The notes beneath the pieces were generated by a model, which saw only the letters and a list, made by a program, of their open reading frames with translations, searched no databases and was not told the DNA's origin. This document shows positions 1-11,815 of a stretch of 64,000 nucleotides of DNA, piece after piece. Source of the DNA: Ischnura elegans. Taxonomy: Eukaryota; Arthropoda; Insecta; Odonata; Coenagrionidae. Positions within the stretch are counted from its first letter, which is position 1. The number at the start of each line of letters is the position of its first letter. Location: assembly GCF_921293095.1 (NCBI RefSeq), contig NC_060246.1, positions 16,448,001 to 16,512,000 on the forward strand, read 5' to 3'. The position numbers were made by a program, and so were the translations under genes.

Positions 1-1115
1 TTTCATAGAGCTATATGAAGGCAATCTGATGGGAGAGCTAGAATTAGTAACTGCTAATGATACATTTCAAAGGAATTTCGAATGTGCCGTGGTCTTGTTG
101 CGCCCCATTTGACGTAGGCGCTGCCCTCAAACACTTCCTCTCTCCTTTCCGGGAGTCAACCGCGCTCGACGCACCGCCGGATGCGCAATGAGCGTCCGCT
201 GCGTCAACGCGGAAAGCTGCGCGAGCGCCGCCACATGGGGAAATGGGAGACTTGGATGGCGAGTAAGGAGCACTTGTCGGCGAGAAGTCGATGCGAACGC
301 GTCGTGGGTTCACTGATGCTCCCTCTCATTTCGCGATGGGGAGTCAGAGAACGAACGATCTGAAATGAACTCTTCACTATCTTTGAGATGAATCGTTTAA
401 TGTGAACTAACGCTCGCAAATGGATTCCAATTCCAGCTTTAATCGCATAATTCATCAGCGTTGCCATTTTTCAGGGTTGTACAAAGTGATTTTTGCATAT
501 CATGGGAAACTTGAAGAGAGATAAAATAAAAGGTAACCGTGAAAAGGCAAGCCATCAATAGACTAATAGGTTTGTATAAAAGGTTTTTAAGATAATGAAG
601 AACTCCTAAACTGAAAAAAGAATTGCAATCGCAATTTTTTTAAGTGTATTATTCGCTATCATTTATAGGGTGGAGAGAAATTATGTCACGAAACTTTGAC
701 CATGGATAGCTGATGCCAGTAGGAACCAAAATTACCAATGATACTTAGGTTGAAAACGCACCAACGCAACATAAACTATAGAGCTGGCTGATGATAATTA
801 TGATAAAATTAATATTTCATCAATCAATTGGTAACTCCTCTGCTATCGTGGCGTACTTAACACTCATTGAAATTAAGTTCGCAACGTACGATAAAATACA
901 TAATTTACAGTAAAGTTTTTCTACTGACTGACCAGAGAGGCTTGTTTTATCTTATTCCTGAATCTTGTATAGTATTCGGAAAAGATTAGGGAGTCAGTTG
1001 TGAGGTACGCAAATACTATGTCTTTACTTTTGTATTTTCTATCAAATCCCCTGATGTTGGGTAACCCTATAAACTGACTCGCTCAATTGCGTATTTTAAT
1101 CGAGTGAACAATTTT
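1..1115. other. upstream non-coding DNA, nothing recognised
   Basis: This AT-rich stretch has only short open frames of low-complexity composition, with no recognisable protein family, RNA gene or repeat end. The somewhat GC-richer part near 100-330 has no splice-consistent coding frame. I read it as intergenic. Confidence 0.5.
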
Positions 1116-1600
1116 TCATCGAGCTACACCCTCACTGAAATGAACCAAACAACTCCTCCTCGTCTCCTCAGCTGCTCCCAGCGTCCCTTTTTCTCTTCGC
1201 CTTGGAGAGACCTCGTTCTGAGAGAGCGCGCGCACCGCAGGAGTGAGTGAGTGAGTTCCACCCCTCCGCCCGCCCACCCTCCCCGACCCCCCCCCCTCCC
1301 GTGAAGAGGGGATTGTGAGAGCAGTGACGTGTGCACGGCGGCGGCGAACATCAAAGAGTTCTCTTTGTCGGCGTCGAGTTGGAAGTGGGGGGGGGGGGAG
1401 GTTAGGGGTCCCCCTTCCCCGTCCGCTCCTTCCAAGGACGAGAGGGGGGGGGGTTGCGCTGCAGCCACGGCGGCGGACGTGGATTGAAAAGGAGAAAAAG
1501 AGACTTCCTTCGTCTCTTCGCTCGCTCGCCTCTCCGCACCGATGGATTTGCGATCGCTGCTTCTTTGCTCTCCTCAATTGCTGCTCCTCGCAAATTTCAT
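1116..1600. other. GC-rich, CpG-rich island with poly-G/poly-C runs
   Basis: Composition changes sharply from the AT-rich surroundings to GC-rich sequence with many CpG dinucleotides and homopolymer G or C runs (for example around 1387-1400 and 1445-1455). Overlapping open frames exist on both strands (up to 153 codons on the minus strand), but all are Arg/Pro/Gly-rich translations of the base composition and match no family I know. It could be a promoter-type CpG island or simple low-complexity DNA. It lies about 15 kb upstream of nkd exon 1. Confidence 0.45.
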
Positions 1601-2591
1601 TTCATTGTCGATTGTGACGACCTCTCTAAAAGATACTCTCGCCCAGTCTTCCGTTTTTTTTGGATCCATCGCCTAATCCTATCCTAACATACCGCTTTAT
1701 AGAAAAATATATTAGCAATAAATCATCCGAGCGGAGAACTTGGCGTGAGATTCTAATACTCCTGCGTCAATAGTAGCGTTCATAGAAAAACTTTACCCCT
1801 GTAATAAGCGGTGTAATTATCATGGGGTGTGGTCAACTTTAAATTGACGGGAGAGTGAGAGTGAAACGCAGGATGGCGCGGAGTCCGTTTTTACGTGAGC
1901 TTTGCATCTGTGTATTGTGAGTTCTAAGTTATAATATAACCTGGAATCTTGGAAGTAGCCATACCGGGACGATTAATAGCATGGGTATGATAGGGAATTC
2001 AAAAGTACTTCTCCGGAAAAGACATCGTAGCAGCTTAGTAACAGCTCAACTTAATTTCAATGCCCTGTGCGCGGAAGTGTGCTGTTATAGTTTGGCAAAA
2101 TAATAATAGATGGCGTCCAGTCCTCGCTTATTATTTATTCTATGAAGTTGTGACACTAATTTTTTCGCAAATCCAAATTTATATTTATTGGCAATGTTTT
2201 CTTCAAAGCAGCATCTTGAGCTTATCGCGACGAAAAATTGACGTCCATATTTAATTAATTAGAATTTTTATCTGTAAAGTTGATAACGATTTAAGTTTTC
2301 TGTTTTCCAGGGTAAACTTTCACCCGAAATTCAGAATTTTGTCTTTGCGATATATATACGCATATTACACATTAACTTAAGAGTTGTCGGTGAAGCTTTA
2401 CTCACGGACTTCCACCAAAAATAATTTGCACAAATTCGTACGAATTTATTTCAATGTGCTTGTCCAACAACTTTTTAATGGTGCCGAATGTGACGGGATT
2501 TGGAAAATAAAGAGGCCCTCATATTTTTTCCATTTTTTTAGATCTGATTTATAAGATGTTACTGACGAAAACTTGACCTCCTTAACTCTTA
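1601..2591. other. non-coding, nothing recognised
   Basis: AT-rich DNA with no supported gene or repeat end. Confidence 0.45.
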
Positions 2592-2812
2592 CTACATATA
2601 CATACTATCCTCAAGCCGCCTCAGGTGTGTGGCGGGGGTGTCAGCCGTTTACAAAACTAAAAAGAAGAGGAATAAGAGATGCGCGAACTCCTGAGTACCA
2701 CCTGGCATTTATTAAAGTCCTTGATTGTTCAGGGAAAAATCAATTCCCATTCCGAGCCTTTCGGCTATAGATCTCTCTTAATTCATCATTTCTGTTGGAC
2801 CCATGGTAGATA
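2592..2812 (-). mobile_element. L2/CR1-like LINE, 3'-end fragment
   Basis: On the minus strand this matches the last coding part and 3' tail of the longer LINE copy at 49929-50690. Shared pieces are the block corresponding to RSDKLREIF just before the stop, the 'gccgtttaca' segment, the 'caagccgcct' segment and the terminal 'gtatgtag'-type tail. It is 5'-truncated and carries indels, so it cannot code. Assignment rests on this internal match and on the reverse-transcriptase family of the longer copy. Confidence 0.75.
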
Positions 2813-3400
2813 AGTCAACGGCCCGACGTCACAAACTCAATGCCTGCGGATGTCCGCTCCTCCTTGACCTTACGCCTAGACCTCAAGTGGTTCGTATTCA
2901 TGTGCACTCTTGTAAACTATTCCTCTATTCCCCCAATCATCCCCGAACGAGTAAATGAAACAGAACCATAATGACGTCAGCAACAATTCCTCAGTGGGTG
3001 GCGATAAAACTCAGTTACGTTCCCTCATTGACGTCAGAGTTCCCTCCGAGTGAATAGAAACAGGAGCACCCTAGACGAATGAACAGTAACCATAAGCTGA
3101 GACCAACATTTAAACAGCCAAATTTAGTACCTAATTCTGTGGAAAATGGACCCTTTTACCTAATGAAATACTTATGAATAGATTGCATTGAAATTCTGAC
3201 ACTTCTCCTTCTCGAGTGCAGGTGATCAGTTTGGGGGATTTAAAATTTATTCTCGCCAAAGTCTCAGAATTTCTTGAGGGCCGCATAGTAAGAATACTAC
3301 GAGGAAACCCACCTGCATTTCATGGATTATCTAACAAAATCGATACAATTTTACTAAGAGAGATTGTTACCTTAGAATTTTCTATTGCTTCTAATTATCC
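2813..3400. other. non-coding, nothing recognised
   Basis: No gene, RNA or repeat boundary can be supported in this stretch. Confidence 0.4.
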
Positions 3401-3434
3401 CTGAAGATGGAACTCATTAATTTCCGAAACGTTG
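3401..3434 (+). repeat. hammerhead-like hairpin motif, copy a
   Basis: The sequence reads CTGAAGA, then a hairpin with GGAA/TTCC arms, then GAAACGTTG. This is the CTGANGA-stem-GAAAC order of a hammerhead ribozyme core. Seven more copies with different but still paired stems occur in the window. I could not find a convincing stem I or cleavage site, so I call it hammerhead-like only. A Penelope-like element end is a plausible source, because those elements are known to carry hammerhead motifs. Confidence 0.4.
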
Positions 3435-3896
3435 TAAAAGAATATTTGATCACCCAAAGTGACGGCGTAGGCTCGATAATTTTAATGGATATGTAAATGA
3501 GGAGGTCGAAAAGGAAGTAACTGCACTTCCCAATCTCAATGAACGTTACTTTCAATTGAAATATAGTTGAAAAATGGAAACGAACGCTTTCCTCATTGCC
3601 ATCCTATCAGACACGTCAGGTGACCTCGGATTTTGATTTTTATTTCAATCGCGGTTTCAATATCGTGTTTGTGTACACTCTAGCGGTCGATCCACGTGCT
3701 TGCACTCGTCACTCCACACATCCTCTGATGACTGCCGCTTATTTTCCCAGTTTAATTCATTGCCTGATTGTATTTATCCATTATTTCTCCTCCTTTTCAT
3801 CAGGATTTCAATGTCCCGTTCCTCACGAAACAGCTCTGAACATATTCCTTCCCTTTATAAATCTCTATTGTCATTCCCCCACAGACCTACGTACTA

Positions 3897-4508
3897 CAGT
3901 ATATTCCGTTTAATGGGTCCACCGGTTACTTGGGGCAGCCGCTTAATTGGGGCAGATCTTGAAGAACAGAACCCAATAGAGGAATATCCTAGAGTATTCT
4001 CCGCTTAATTGGGACAGCATGCCGCTTTATTGGGCCATGAGTCGGCGACATTGACTCTATACTCGCGACGACATTACATTTTTTTGTTTTCAGAAAACTA
4101 TTTTTTATATTTTCCTCCTTTGATTTACTCTTATTTTTTTACAAATGATCCTATTCTCGCCCTATTTTGAAATCTCTTATTGTTATTCTATCCGCAAGAG
4201 GATAGGACTTTTCTTTAATAGGACTTAGTAAAAGACATTCATTCAGCGTCGCCCGAGGCTGTGAAAAATATTTTAGCTAAATTGTTGTAATTATTTAAAT
4301 TATAATAAAGTAACCAAACTCGCTGATTTATTAATGAAATAAATAGTTTAACAAACTTATGTTCCATTATAAACATTCTTTAGTCTTCTAGCTATCATTT
4401 CAACCTTATTTATGCCCATATACAGGATAGTTAGCCTAATTGGGGCAGCCGCTTAATTGGGAAGAAGTGCACAAGTCCCGATATGTCCCAATTAACCGGA
4501 ATCTACTG
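3897..4508. mobile_element. pogo/Tigger-like non-autonomous DNA transposon
   Basis: The 612-bp element has inverted ends. The left end begins CAGTATATTCCG and the right end is the reverse complement of CAGTAGATTCCGGTTAATTG. Both sub-terminal regions carry 'ttggggcagccgcttaattg' in the same orientation. TA precedes the left end and TT follows the right end, consistent with a decayed TA target site. Ends of the CAGTA type with a TA target are typical of the pogo/Tigger branch of Tc1/mariner. The interior is AT-rich with no transposase, so it is a MITE or deletion derivative. Confidence 0.75.
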
Positions 4509-4550
4509 TTCTTGAATGCTTTCGCTCTGAAATCTTATTTTCTTTAATGT

Positions 4551-4815
4551 CTAACGATGAATAATGTCTTGGATTATAGGCCTGAGAATGAAATGCAAAA
4601 TTTTATGCCAACGTTTCGATACATTTCTTGTATCTTCTATAGGGCTTATTTGCACAGATTTTTTTTTACAGAATCGGCGATACGTTAACAATTGGTAAAT
4701 AATTTTCTGGAAATAAGCGATGAAGAAGATATAAGAAATATATTGAAACGTTGGCAAACAATTTTTCATGTCATTCTCACAATCAGACCTATACTCCAAG
4801 ATTCATTGTTTCATT
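4551..4815. repeat. outward-facing inverted repeat with two hammerhead-like motifs (copies b and c)
   Basis: Two arms of about 100 bp (about 4551-4653 on the minus strand and 4717-4815 on the plus strand) are recognisably inverted copies separated by about 63 bp. The inner end of each arm is a hairpin followed by GAAACGTTGGC. The left-arm stem is GATACA/TGTATC and the right-arm stem is GATATA/TATATT, with the same AGAAA loop, so the stems have changed while staying paired. Outside the motif both arms continue with 'cattctca' and 'ccaaga' blocks. The arrangement suggests the ends of two head-to-head copies of a small retroelement. Confidence 0.6.
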
Positions 4816-6248
4816 GTTGTACAATTGAGGTCAAGAGAGTATCAATTTTCTGTCTAACTTTAATTCATAAGTATGTATGCCAGCAAAACTATATCTGAGC
4901 TATTAAATAAGTAATTAAGTATCAGAATCTTTCCAACATGGGCTACGTGATTTACTCGATCAGCATTTGCTACCTTCCGATCGGCATCAGCAATTCCTTT
5001 TCAACATTAAATCAACGATCCATAATCAAAGGTACACACAATCCCGTGACTAATAAGGTGTAAAGATAGGAGTCCATAAGAAGAAGACAATGAGGACAAT
5101 TGCCAGGCATGCGAATGATATCGCATTTGTAGCCACGTTAAGGTCATGCCCAGAAAATAATTTCGGGGCAGTTTGCTTGGAGGGGGTCTGCTTTTCGGGG
5201 AGGTTTTGAACCCCTGCATTCCTTCCGCTCGCAACGGCCTTGAGGCGGGGTCGTGAATTCAACCATGTTTGTTATCAAATTATCGTATTTGCACACCCTC
5301 AGCAGGATAAAATTTCGTCACAATGACCTCTTCTCCACCAATTGTAAGTCATGGCCTTGTGTGGGAGAGCATCGGAAGCGTGCTATTCATGGTAAATCTC
5401 GTACCTCTGTTCAACACAGTGCTAATGTCGATTGTCACCTCACCACTTGAGCCTCCGCAACCGTATCACTCGAACACGCGTGAACATTCATTGGAACCGT
5501 GAAATCCTGGTATCAATCCTGAATTATTGGAACCGGAAAATTTCCCTGAGCAGTTCGGGAATTTCTTCACGAATTAGAACATTTTAACCGTTCATTTATT
5601 CATTTTCATTTATCAGAATTACATCCCTATGACTTGGATGTTAAATTCTGACCAAATTTAGCGAGTTCCCCAAATTTCCTCGAGACATTATTCTAAGGAT
5701 AACGTAAATGTGGCGATACCAAAGAATATTTTGCCGAGCTGACATCCGTTCGTGGTAATTATAATACATAGTCATAATAAATATAAGTACTATGTGCTGT
5801 GGCCCGAGATCTAACCCAAGACCTAACGAAACTAGGACATCTGAAAATATCAATCAGTACCTATTCACCGTAGTAAAAAAAACAAGGAATACTATAAAAA
5901 GAAAAATATGCAGGTATATCAAGGTAACCATGGAGAAGGAAGAATAAGGTAAGGGGGAGATAGTTGAAGTCGATCGAAGGAGAAGGACTTCCAAAGAGCG
6001 AGTGAAGGAAATATTTCGATTGAATGAGGTGTGTAGGAAGCGGAGAACGAGACTAAAAGAGTATCAAAAGTAAATATTTAAGCTTCGTTGAGATGATCAG
6101 CCGTTACAATTTGCTGAAGTCTTTGTCGGCGCGAAGATGTGCGGAGGTCACAGCATGGGCGGACTCACGAGAGCGAACGGTAGAGATCCTGCGGGCGATA
6201 AGTGAAGTAGGAGGAGTTAAATTGAAGCGCCAAGAAAAGAGCCTAAGT
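4816..6248. other. non-coding, nothing recognised
   Basis: Several short open frames are present, but none shows a protein family, conserved motif or splice context. A purine-rich stretch at about 5935-6240 resembles the decayed LINE 3' ends elsewhere in composition only. Confidence 0.4.
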
Positions 6249-6462
6249 CAGGGGCGGAACCAGGATTTCTTTCTGGGGGGGGGGGGCACAAGCAAGGCCG
6301 TATCCAGGACTTTGTTCTGGGAGGGGGGGAGGGGGCACAAGGATACCTCGTAATACAAAACGAGCGCAATGATTAGGGACCGTATTAAAAATAATATATA
6401 TTTTATAAGGGTCTGGGGAGGGGGGGGGGGGTTACAGTTATACAAATTACGGTGATAAAAGA
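6249..6462 (+). mobile_element. hAT-type MITE, family 1, copy 1
   Basis: It begins CAGGGGCGGAACCAGG, then shows the tandem second terminus (CAAGGCCGTATCCAGG) and the family core 'ctcgtaatacaaaacgagcg' and 'gaccgtattaaaaat'. The usual right end (CCGCCTATG) is not recognisable. An 8-base direct repeat, gcctaagt at 6241-6248 and acctaagt at 6463-6470 (7 of 8), may be the target-site duplication. Non-coding. The right boundary is uncertain and could be about 6433. Confidence 0.75.
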
Positions 6463-8870
6463 ACCTAAGTTCACAAAGAAAGGGCTATCGTGGATATTTT
6501 GAAAATAGTATCTTAATTCATGTGTAAGTTTATCAATTAAAAAAAAATTGCTCTGTTTGATGAGTTGTGTTGGAATTCAAATATACTATTGCCTATGTAT
6601 GATGGACCAAAAAATCAATTAATAGGATGGTAGGTTCAAGTGTCCTAATCAAATTTAATATTAAGTAGTAGTTTATGCATTCGCTGCTTCTTTTTATTAT
6701 ACGAGTTACCATTATAATTGCCACTAAAAGCGTTCTTGATTTTTTTTGCGAATATTGACAGCTTCAAATCGTATAAATTCAGCGAAAACAGGATTTCCTT
6801 CCATCGTGTGGTGGGGTGGTACTCGGTCGCTGGCGCATGAATTGTTTTTCGTACGTCAACTCTTGATTTCTCATTCTCGTCCACCAAAGACGGCACACAA
6901 ATAAATAGGTCGCTCAAAGTGTCAAATGTGAGTCTTGCTCTCATCGCTCCGCGGAGGCGCCTCGTTGCCTCCTCGCTCTTAAATCTCCCTCTTCTCATTC
7001 TGCTACGCTATAAGGTCAATTTGTCCCTCTCTCACTCCTTCCTTTCAATTTGGGATCGTACTTATTGCCATTTAGGCTACTGAATATCTTCCTCCTCGCT
7101 ATTGAAATTTCTCATCCCATTAGTTGTACCAAAAAATTAATATATCGAGATTTGGAAAAGTTCCGCCAAGTGTTTTCTTTGGAGCGTCTAACTTCACGAT
7201 TGCGAGATATGGACGGCGTCGAAGGACGTAAAACGGATGTTAACATTTGGGAATTATGTAAATAGTTGTGCAGAAGAATGTTGAGTATGAGGCGGAGTGT
7301 GAAATGAAGAGGTTTTGACCAGAGATATGGAGGAGTGGTGAAGACCGCCAAAATGAGCGAACTAAACTCTCAGGGGCGTATTTTAAAGAAGGGATCACAT
7401 GATTGCATTAGGCGAAATGGTGGAAGGCAAGCGTAAAGGGGGTAGATGGAGAAGGGTAAACGACGACGGATGATGTGGAAGGGGCGAGGTGGAGATGAAG
7501 AGGAATGCACAAGACGAAAGATGTCAGCAGGATAGACAACTGAGGACCCGCTGAACTGCAATGGGCCAATGGCGATCCTACGTTGAGGAGTTCTCCCTCT
7601 TTTCCAATCTTCCTGTACCCTTGCCAAATGCGACCCATCCGCCCTTGTCGTCTCGATGGGAAGCGATCGATATTTCTCGGACTCTTTCGAGATCGGTGCT
7701 GCCGTGGAGCCGTCGAAAGTTGGAGCCAAAAAGGAGAATCTTGCGCCCGCCAAGTGCACTGAGGAAAAAGTAATTTTGACCGGTGAAGGCGAATGGTGTT
7801 TGGAATTTAGCCTGCCCTCGCGGCTGCCTCCTTGGTCTGCTCTGCACCGACCCTTGGCTGCGTTCACGACCAATCCAACTTACGTACGCACCCATTCTTT
7901 CGTCAGATTTCCACGCCGATGAATGTCTACGTTTCGTCGCCGTTTCTCTCATCACGGATGTTGAAAGGAAAATTTTCCTATTTTACTCCTAATGATGAAG
8001 CTGTGAATGATTTTTACGGATGAGGACAGGGGAAATAAGTACATACTTGCTACTCTTCAATGGTTACATCACCTACGAAATTTCATCATTGTGGCATGAC
8101 TGTGACGTAGAAGAGGAACAAAAAATCTAATGAAAGGGCGTGAGCATTTTAAATGACTCCTTTACGTTTTCACTCAACTGGCACACGTAATTAAATGATT
8201 AAATACGTTCACCAATGAATTGCTGCGGCCAAATGCAATACGTACCAATAATGAGAATCTCAAGCGTCTCCCAGAGTTAGTGACGTCACCACTAGCGGGG
8301 TTATATTGAATAAAAAAGTCGTCTCGCCTAGAATATCATTTTATCGCAATGCTGAGGGTTTCTCGACTATAGTTGTTCGAAGAGAATTGAGTTGAGAGCC
8401 ATCTACCTACATGCAACTTACACACAGTTACGAAGAAGGAGGTCACTTGATACTTCCTCCCCGTAGGATCATGATGGCAGGAAGATCCTCTAGGTCAACT
8501 TGTGACCTGCTGGCGGTGCCGCCGATAGGGGAGAGAGATCCCGCAGCATCTTCCATCAGTTGTAAATTTACGCCCGCTATTGCGCATTGGTAGGTCACCA
8601 ACTGGCGCTGATCGCCCAAATGTCTCAAGGAAGCAGACACAACGATGGAGACGGGAATCCATATGGGATAGTACGTACGTTACTGATTGCAGGCATCCGT
8701 CAAGATGTAATTCGAATCAGTAGCAAATGCGTCTCTTGAAGTGTTGTTCATGGACTGTAATTGATACGTACAAAATGCATAAAAATTTTATACACAAAGT
8801 TTTTTATTTAACATGAAGCAATTTCATCAAGATACCCCTCAAAGCATCAAGTTTATTAAAATGCAATTTT
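6463..8870. other. non-coding, nothing recognised
   Basis: This holds the longest open frame of the upstream DNA (about 167 codons, minus strand, 7370-7873), overlapped by other open frames on both strands. None has a recognisable domain, signal peptide or exon-like boundary. Its moderately raised GC explains the lack of stops. I do not call a gene here. Confidence 0.4.
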
Positions 8871-8911
8871 ACGCCGACGTTTCGGGAATTTACTTTCCTT
8901 CGTTAGGGCTT
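8871..8911 (-). repeat. hammerhead-like hairpin motif, copy d
   Basis: On the minus strand the order is CTAACGA, a GGAA/TTCC stem, then GAAACGTCGGCG. It differs from CTGANGA at one base. It belongs with the other copies listed at 3401, 4551, 14881, 24009 and 61081. Confidence 0.35.
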
Positions 8912-9489
8912 GGAATGGAAATGGATATAATTTTGAGATATAAACAAAATGCAGTGCTACAGGAATATTAAAATATAATTTAGAGTAAAATAAAAACCAA
9001 ATTCAGTGGGAAAATGATAAAAAGGAAACTAGAATTTCGAAACAAACCTTTTCTGCAATGTTTGTTCATGGTTAATAAGCTGATGCCATGTGTGGTTACC
9101 TATTAATTTTGATTATTTAATTAAACCCTGAAAAAGGAAAATAAAAACGCCAGCAAAAGATCGCATTTTGATTTTCTACGCAAGACTTCGAAGAAACACA
9201 TTCACAATGAAATAAGAGATCAAATCATTCAAATCAGTTTGCTTGGGAAAAGCAGGAATTGAGGTATCTCATTTATTGATTAATTGTCAGCAATGATCTG
9301 TAGAACGCAGTTCAATGGCTCGAAATCCTCCATCCCAACCTCGGGACCCCTGCCCCCCCTTACCCTCTCCCGCCTGCCTCGTTCCATACTGGCGTCAAAG
9401 GTTCACGCCGCGACGATGCTGCCGACCTCACATGTACGCCTGCCTATTGCTCACGGTGAAGTTCCCGGAAGAACTTCTCACACAACCCA

Positions 9490-10370
9490 TTAATATCATT
9501 GCTTACAATGGAACCAAGGAAGATCTAGAGAACTTACGTACCCGAAAAAATGTCTCAGGAATACAGTTGAAAATAAATTTGAAGAAAACCAAGATACTTG
9601 CATGCGTGAAAGAGAAAGCAGTGGCCAGCCTCCGACTGAATCAACGGAGAGAGATTGGAATGGGTGGAACCATCATTCACGTACAGCGGCATAGGAGGTG
9701 TGCAAGCACAGAAATCTAAGAGTCGCACAACCAGTGGCGCTGGCTCTAGGGGCCTTGAGGGGGCCCGAGCCCCCTCATAAATTCGTTATGGGTGTGAGGA
9801 AAAAATATGTCAGGCTTGTCGATTTTCCCCGGAGTGTCCGCATATCGAGATTCGAGTTATCATGGTTCTAATGTTGATCATATGACTCTTCTAAAATGCT
9901 TAAAAAACTTAAAACTCACTACTTATAAAATTTCCCGGGGGAAGATCCTCGGTTTGGGAACCCCCCAATATTTTTTGTAAATCGGCATCCCTGCACACAA
10001 CCTCGGCATTCATGACAAGGAGGTCATTGCTTGGCTCAGGAAAATAAAATTGGAGACGAGGAAAGAGCACGTGAAAACATTCATGCGGGCACTCCACGCA
10101 TCAGAAACATGCAGCATTTGATCAGAGTAGACCGGATGCCTTGGAGACTCAGTACTGGAGATGGGTGCTGATGATTATTTTAATGGATTGGGTGAGAAAC
10201 GAAGTTGTCGACCGTAAAATAGAAGAAGAGAGGGACTGTAAAGCACCACACGCCAAAGAAGGACACGGTAGGTGGACAATGTCATGAGGCATAGCAATTA
10301 CGCAAGGAACATCATGGAGAGAAAAATTGGTGGAAAAGTTCTCTCTAGGGAAGGATAGGAGCTAAGTACT
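9490..10370 (+). mobile_element. RTE-like LINE reverse-transcriptase pseudogene, split by a hAT MITE
   Basis: The first part (about 9490-9720) translates to a KEDLENL...KINLKKTKILAC block, typical of the region just after the catalytic palm of non-LTR reverse transcriptases. After the MITE at 9732-9993 the same element resumes with KTFMRALHASETC, the decayed form of the 'SVALYGSETWTL' block. Near 10290-10360 are NYARNIMERKIGGK-like remains of the carboxy-terminal region. Frameshifts and stops break every part. It is a dead fragment with no intact 5' end. Confidence 0.65.
9732..9993. mobile_element. hAT-type MITE nested in a LINE fragment
   Basis: The left end is CAGTGGCGCTGGC and the right end is the reverse complement of CAGGGATGCCGAT, so the first bases are inverted. 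It is flanked by cgcacaac (9724-9731) and cacacaac (9994-10001), matching 7 of 8, as expected for a hAT insertion. The 262-bp interior has no open frame of note. It differs from the other two hAT families here in its sub-terminal sequence. Confidence 0.7.
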
Positions 10371-11339
10371 TGGGGAACATAAACAGATAAGGAGAAAAGG
10401 AAGAATAACCACTGGTAACAAAAAAACTGTCTTTGGAAACCTGGGAGAAATGTATGAGTAAATCAATCTTAGGATTGCAGTGCAAAATTTGAATGACGAT
10501 TAAATCATCATTGCGTGAAAATTTGCGCTGAAACATTTGAGTTTTAATATTTTTTATCGGGTGCAATTTCATGCAAATAAAATTGATGGAGTTGAAGTTA
10601 TGAAATACTTCACTGTGATAAATAGGCTGCCCAACTTCTGTCGCCAATCAGGGAGGGTAGCAGTTGCGCAATTCATTCAAGAAATCGCAGCACTCGATCG
10701 GACGACCGAATAGATGACTTTGTTTTCTCTTGATTTTTTTAGCATTTGCTCCGAGTTTTTTCTTTTTTTCTATGAATTAAAGTCTCGTTCGACCTTTAAT
10801 TGTTCTCAGTAAACCCTTTTTTTCCGATACTATGACTGATGGATAAAATTATTTCAATTACTGAACATTGAAGAACTTTCGCTTTCCCAATGAGCGTAGT
10901 GGTGCTTATAGTCTTTTGTTGCGTGGAGCGAAATTTGCATAGTGGGAACGTGCACACATGTGCCCGTATAGCCATATTTTTCGACGGCCATTAAAGATAG
11001 CAATTGTGTCTCGATTGTTATCATTAGTGGCGTCACTCGCTGGGATGACTCATTGCATGTTTTTTAAAATTTCTTTCATTGTTCTGACCTTGCATTGGAT
11101 TTGCTACAGGAATTACTAACCGTTGGCAAGTATTGAATTTGCATGAATGAGCATGTATATTTGGCTATTATGCGTAACATTTCTATGACCGTGCGGTGTG
11201 CATGCGGAGGTCCTCTTGCATGCTGCACGTTGGTGATTGATCACCACCTGCCTAACACCCTGGGGGGTGGCGAGCAGGGTATTATGTAGACATGCGCTCG
11301 AGTCGTATTTCATGCGCTGCATTTTGCGATTAGTCACCA
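10371..11339. other. non-coding, nothing recognised
   Basis: No coding frame, RNA or repeat end can be supported here. Confidence 0.4.
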
Positions 11340-11815
11340 AACATTCGTAGGGTGCTAGCAGGAGAGGGTCCGACTCGAAAGAGCCTGAGAGCGTGGAGTG
11401 CGAGAGAGGGGCCACGGACAGAAGCACGCGTGACAGCAGCGCAATCCCATCGCCCGCCCCTCCCCTCCTTCCCCTCCAAATTCGAAACACTGCCTCTCAC
11501 GCCCCCCTCCCCTCCCCCGAGAAGACACACCCGAGGAGGGCAACCCTCCCCCCCCCTAGCCCTCTTCTTTAATTCTTCCTCCTCTGGGGTTCCGTCCTCC
11601 GAACGAGCGAGCCCTCACACCGGTCGGCCTGCCTTTCTTTCCTCTCTTCGCCCCCCCCCCCCCTTTCCCTTCCCCCCTGAGAGTGAGTGGCCCTCGGGGC
11701 CAGAGTTGTTGGTTGGGAAGAGCATATCGGGGGAGGGTGGGGAGGGGGGGGGGTTCTCTTCCCCATCAGTCCCTTCGTCTCTCGCTGCGATGCTCATCAG
11801 CCGCTCTCATCATGA
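11340..11815. other. GC-rich island with poly-C/poly-G runs
   Basis: The sequence is GC-rich with CpGs, long C runs around 11650-11665 and G runs around 11725-11752. Open frames on both strands (up to 156 codons, plus strand) are Pro/Ser/Arg-rich composition products. It resembles the island at 1116-1600 and may be promoter-like or low-complexity DNA. No transcript feature can be assigned. Confidence 0.45.

Noticed and set aside
7370..7873. 167-codon minus-strand open frame upstream of nkd
   Set aside because: Other open frames overlap it on both strands and no family, domain or splice context is visible.
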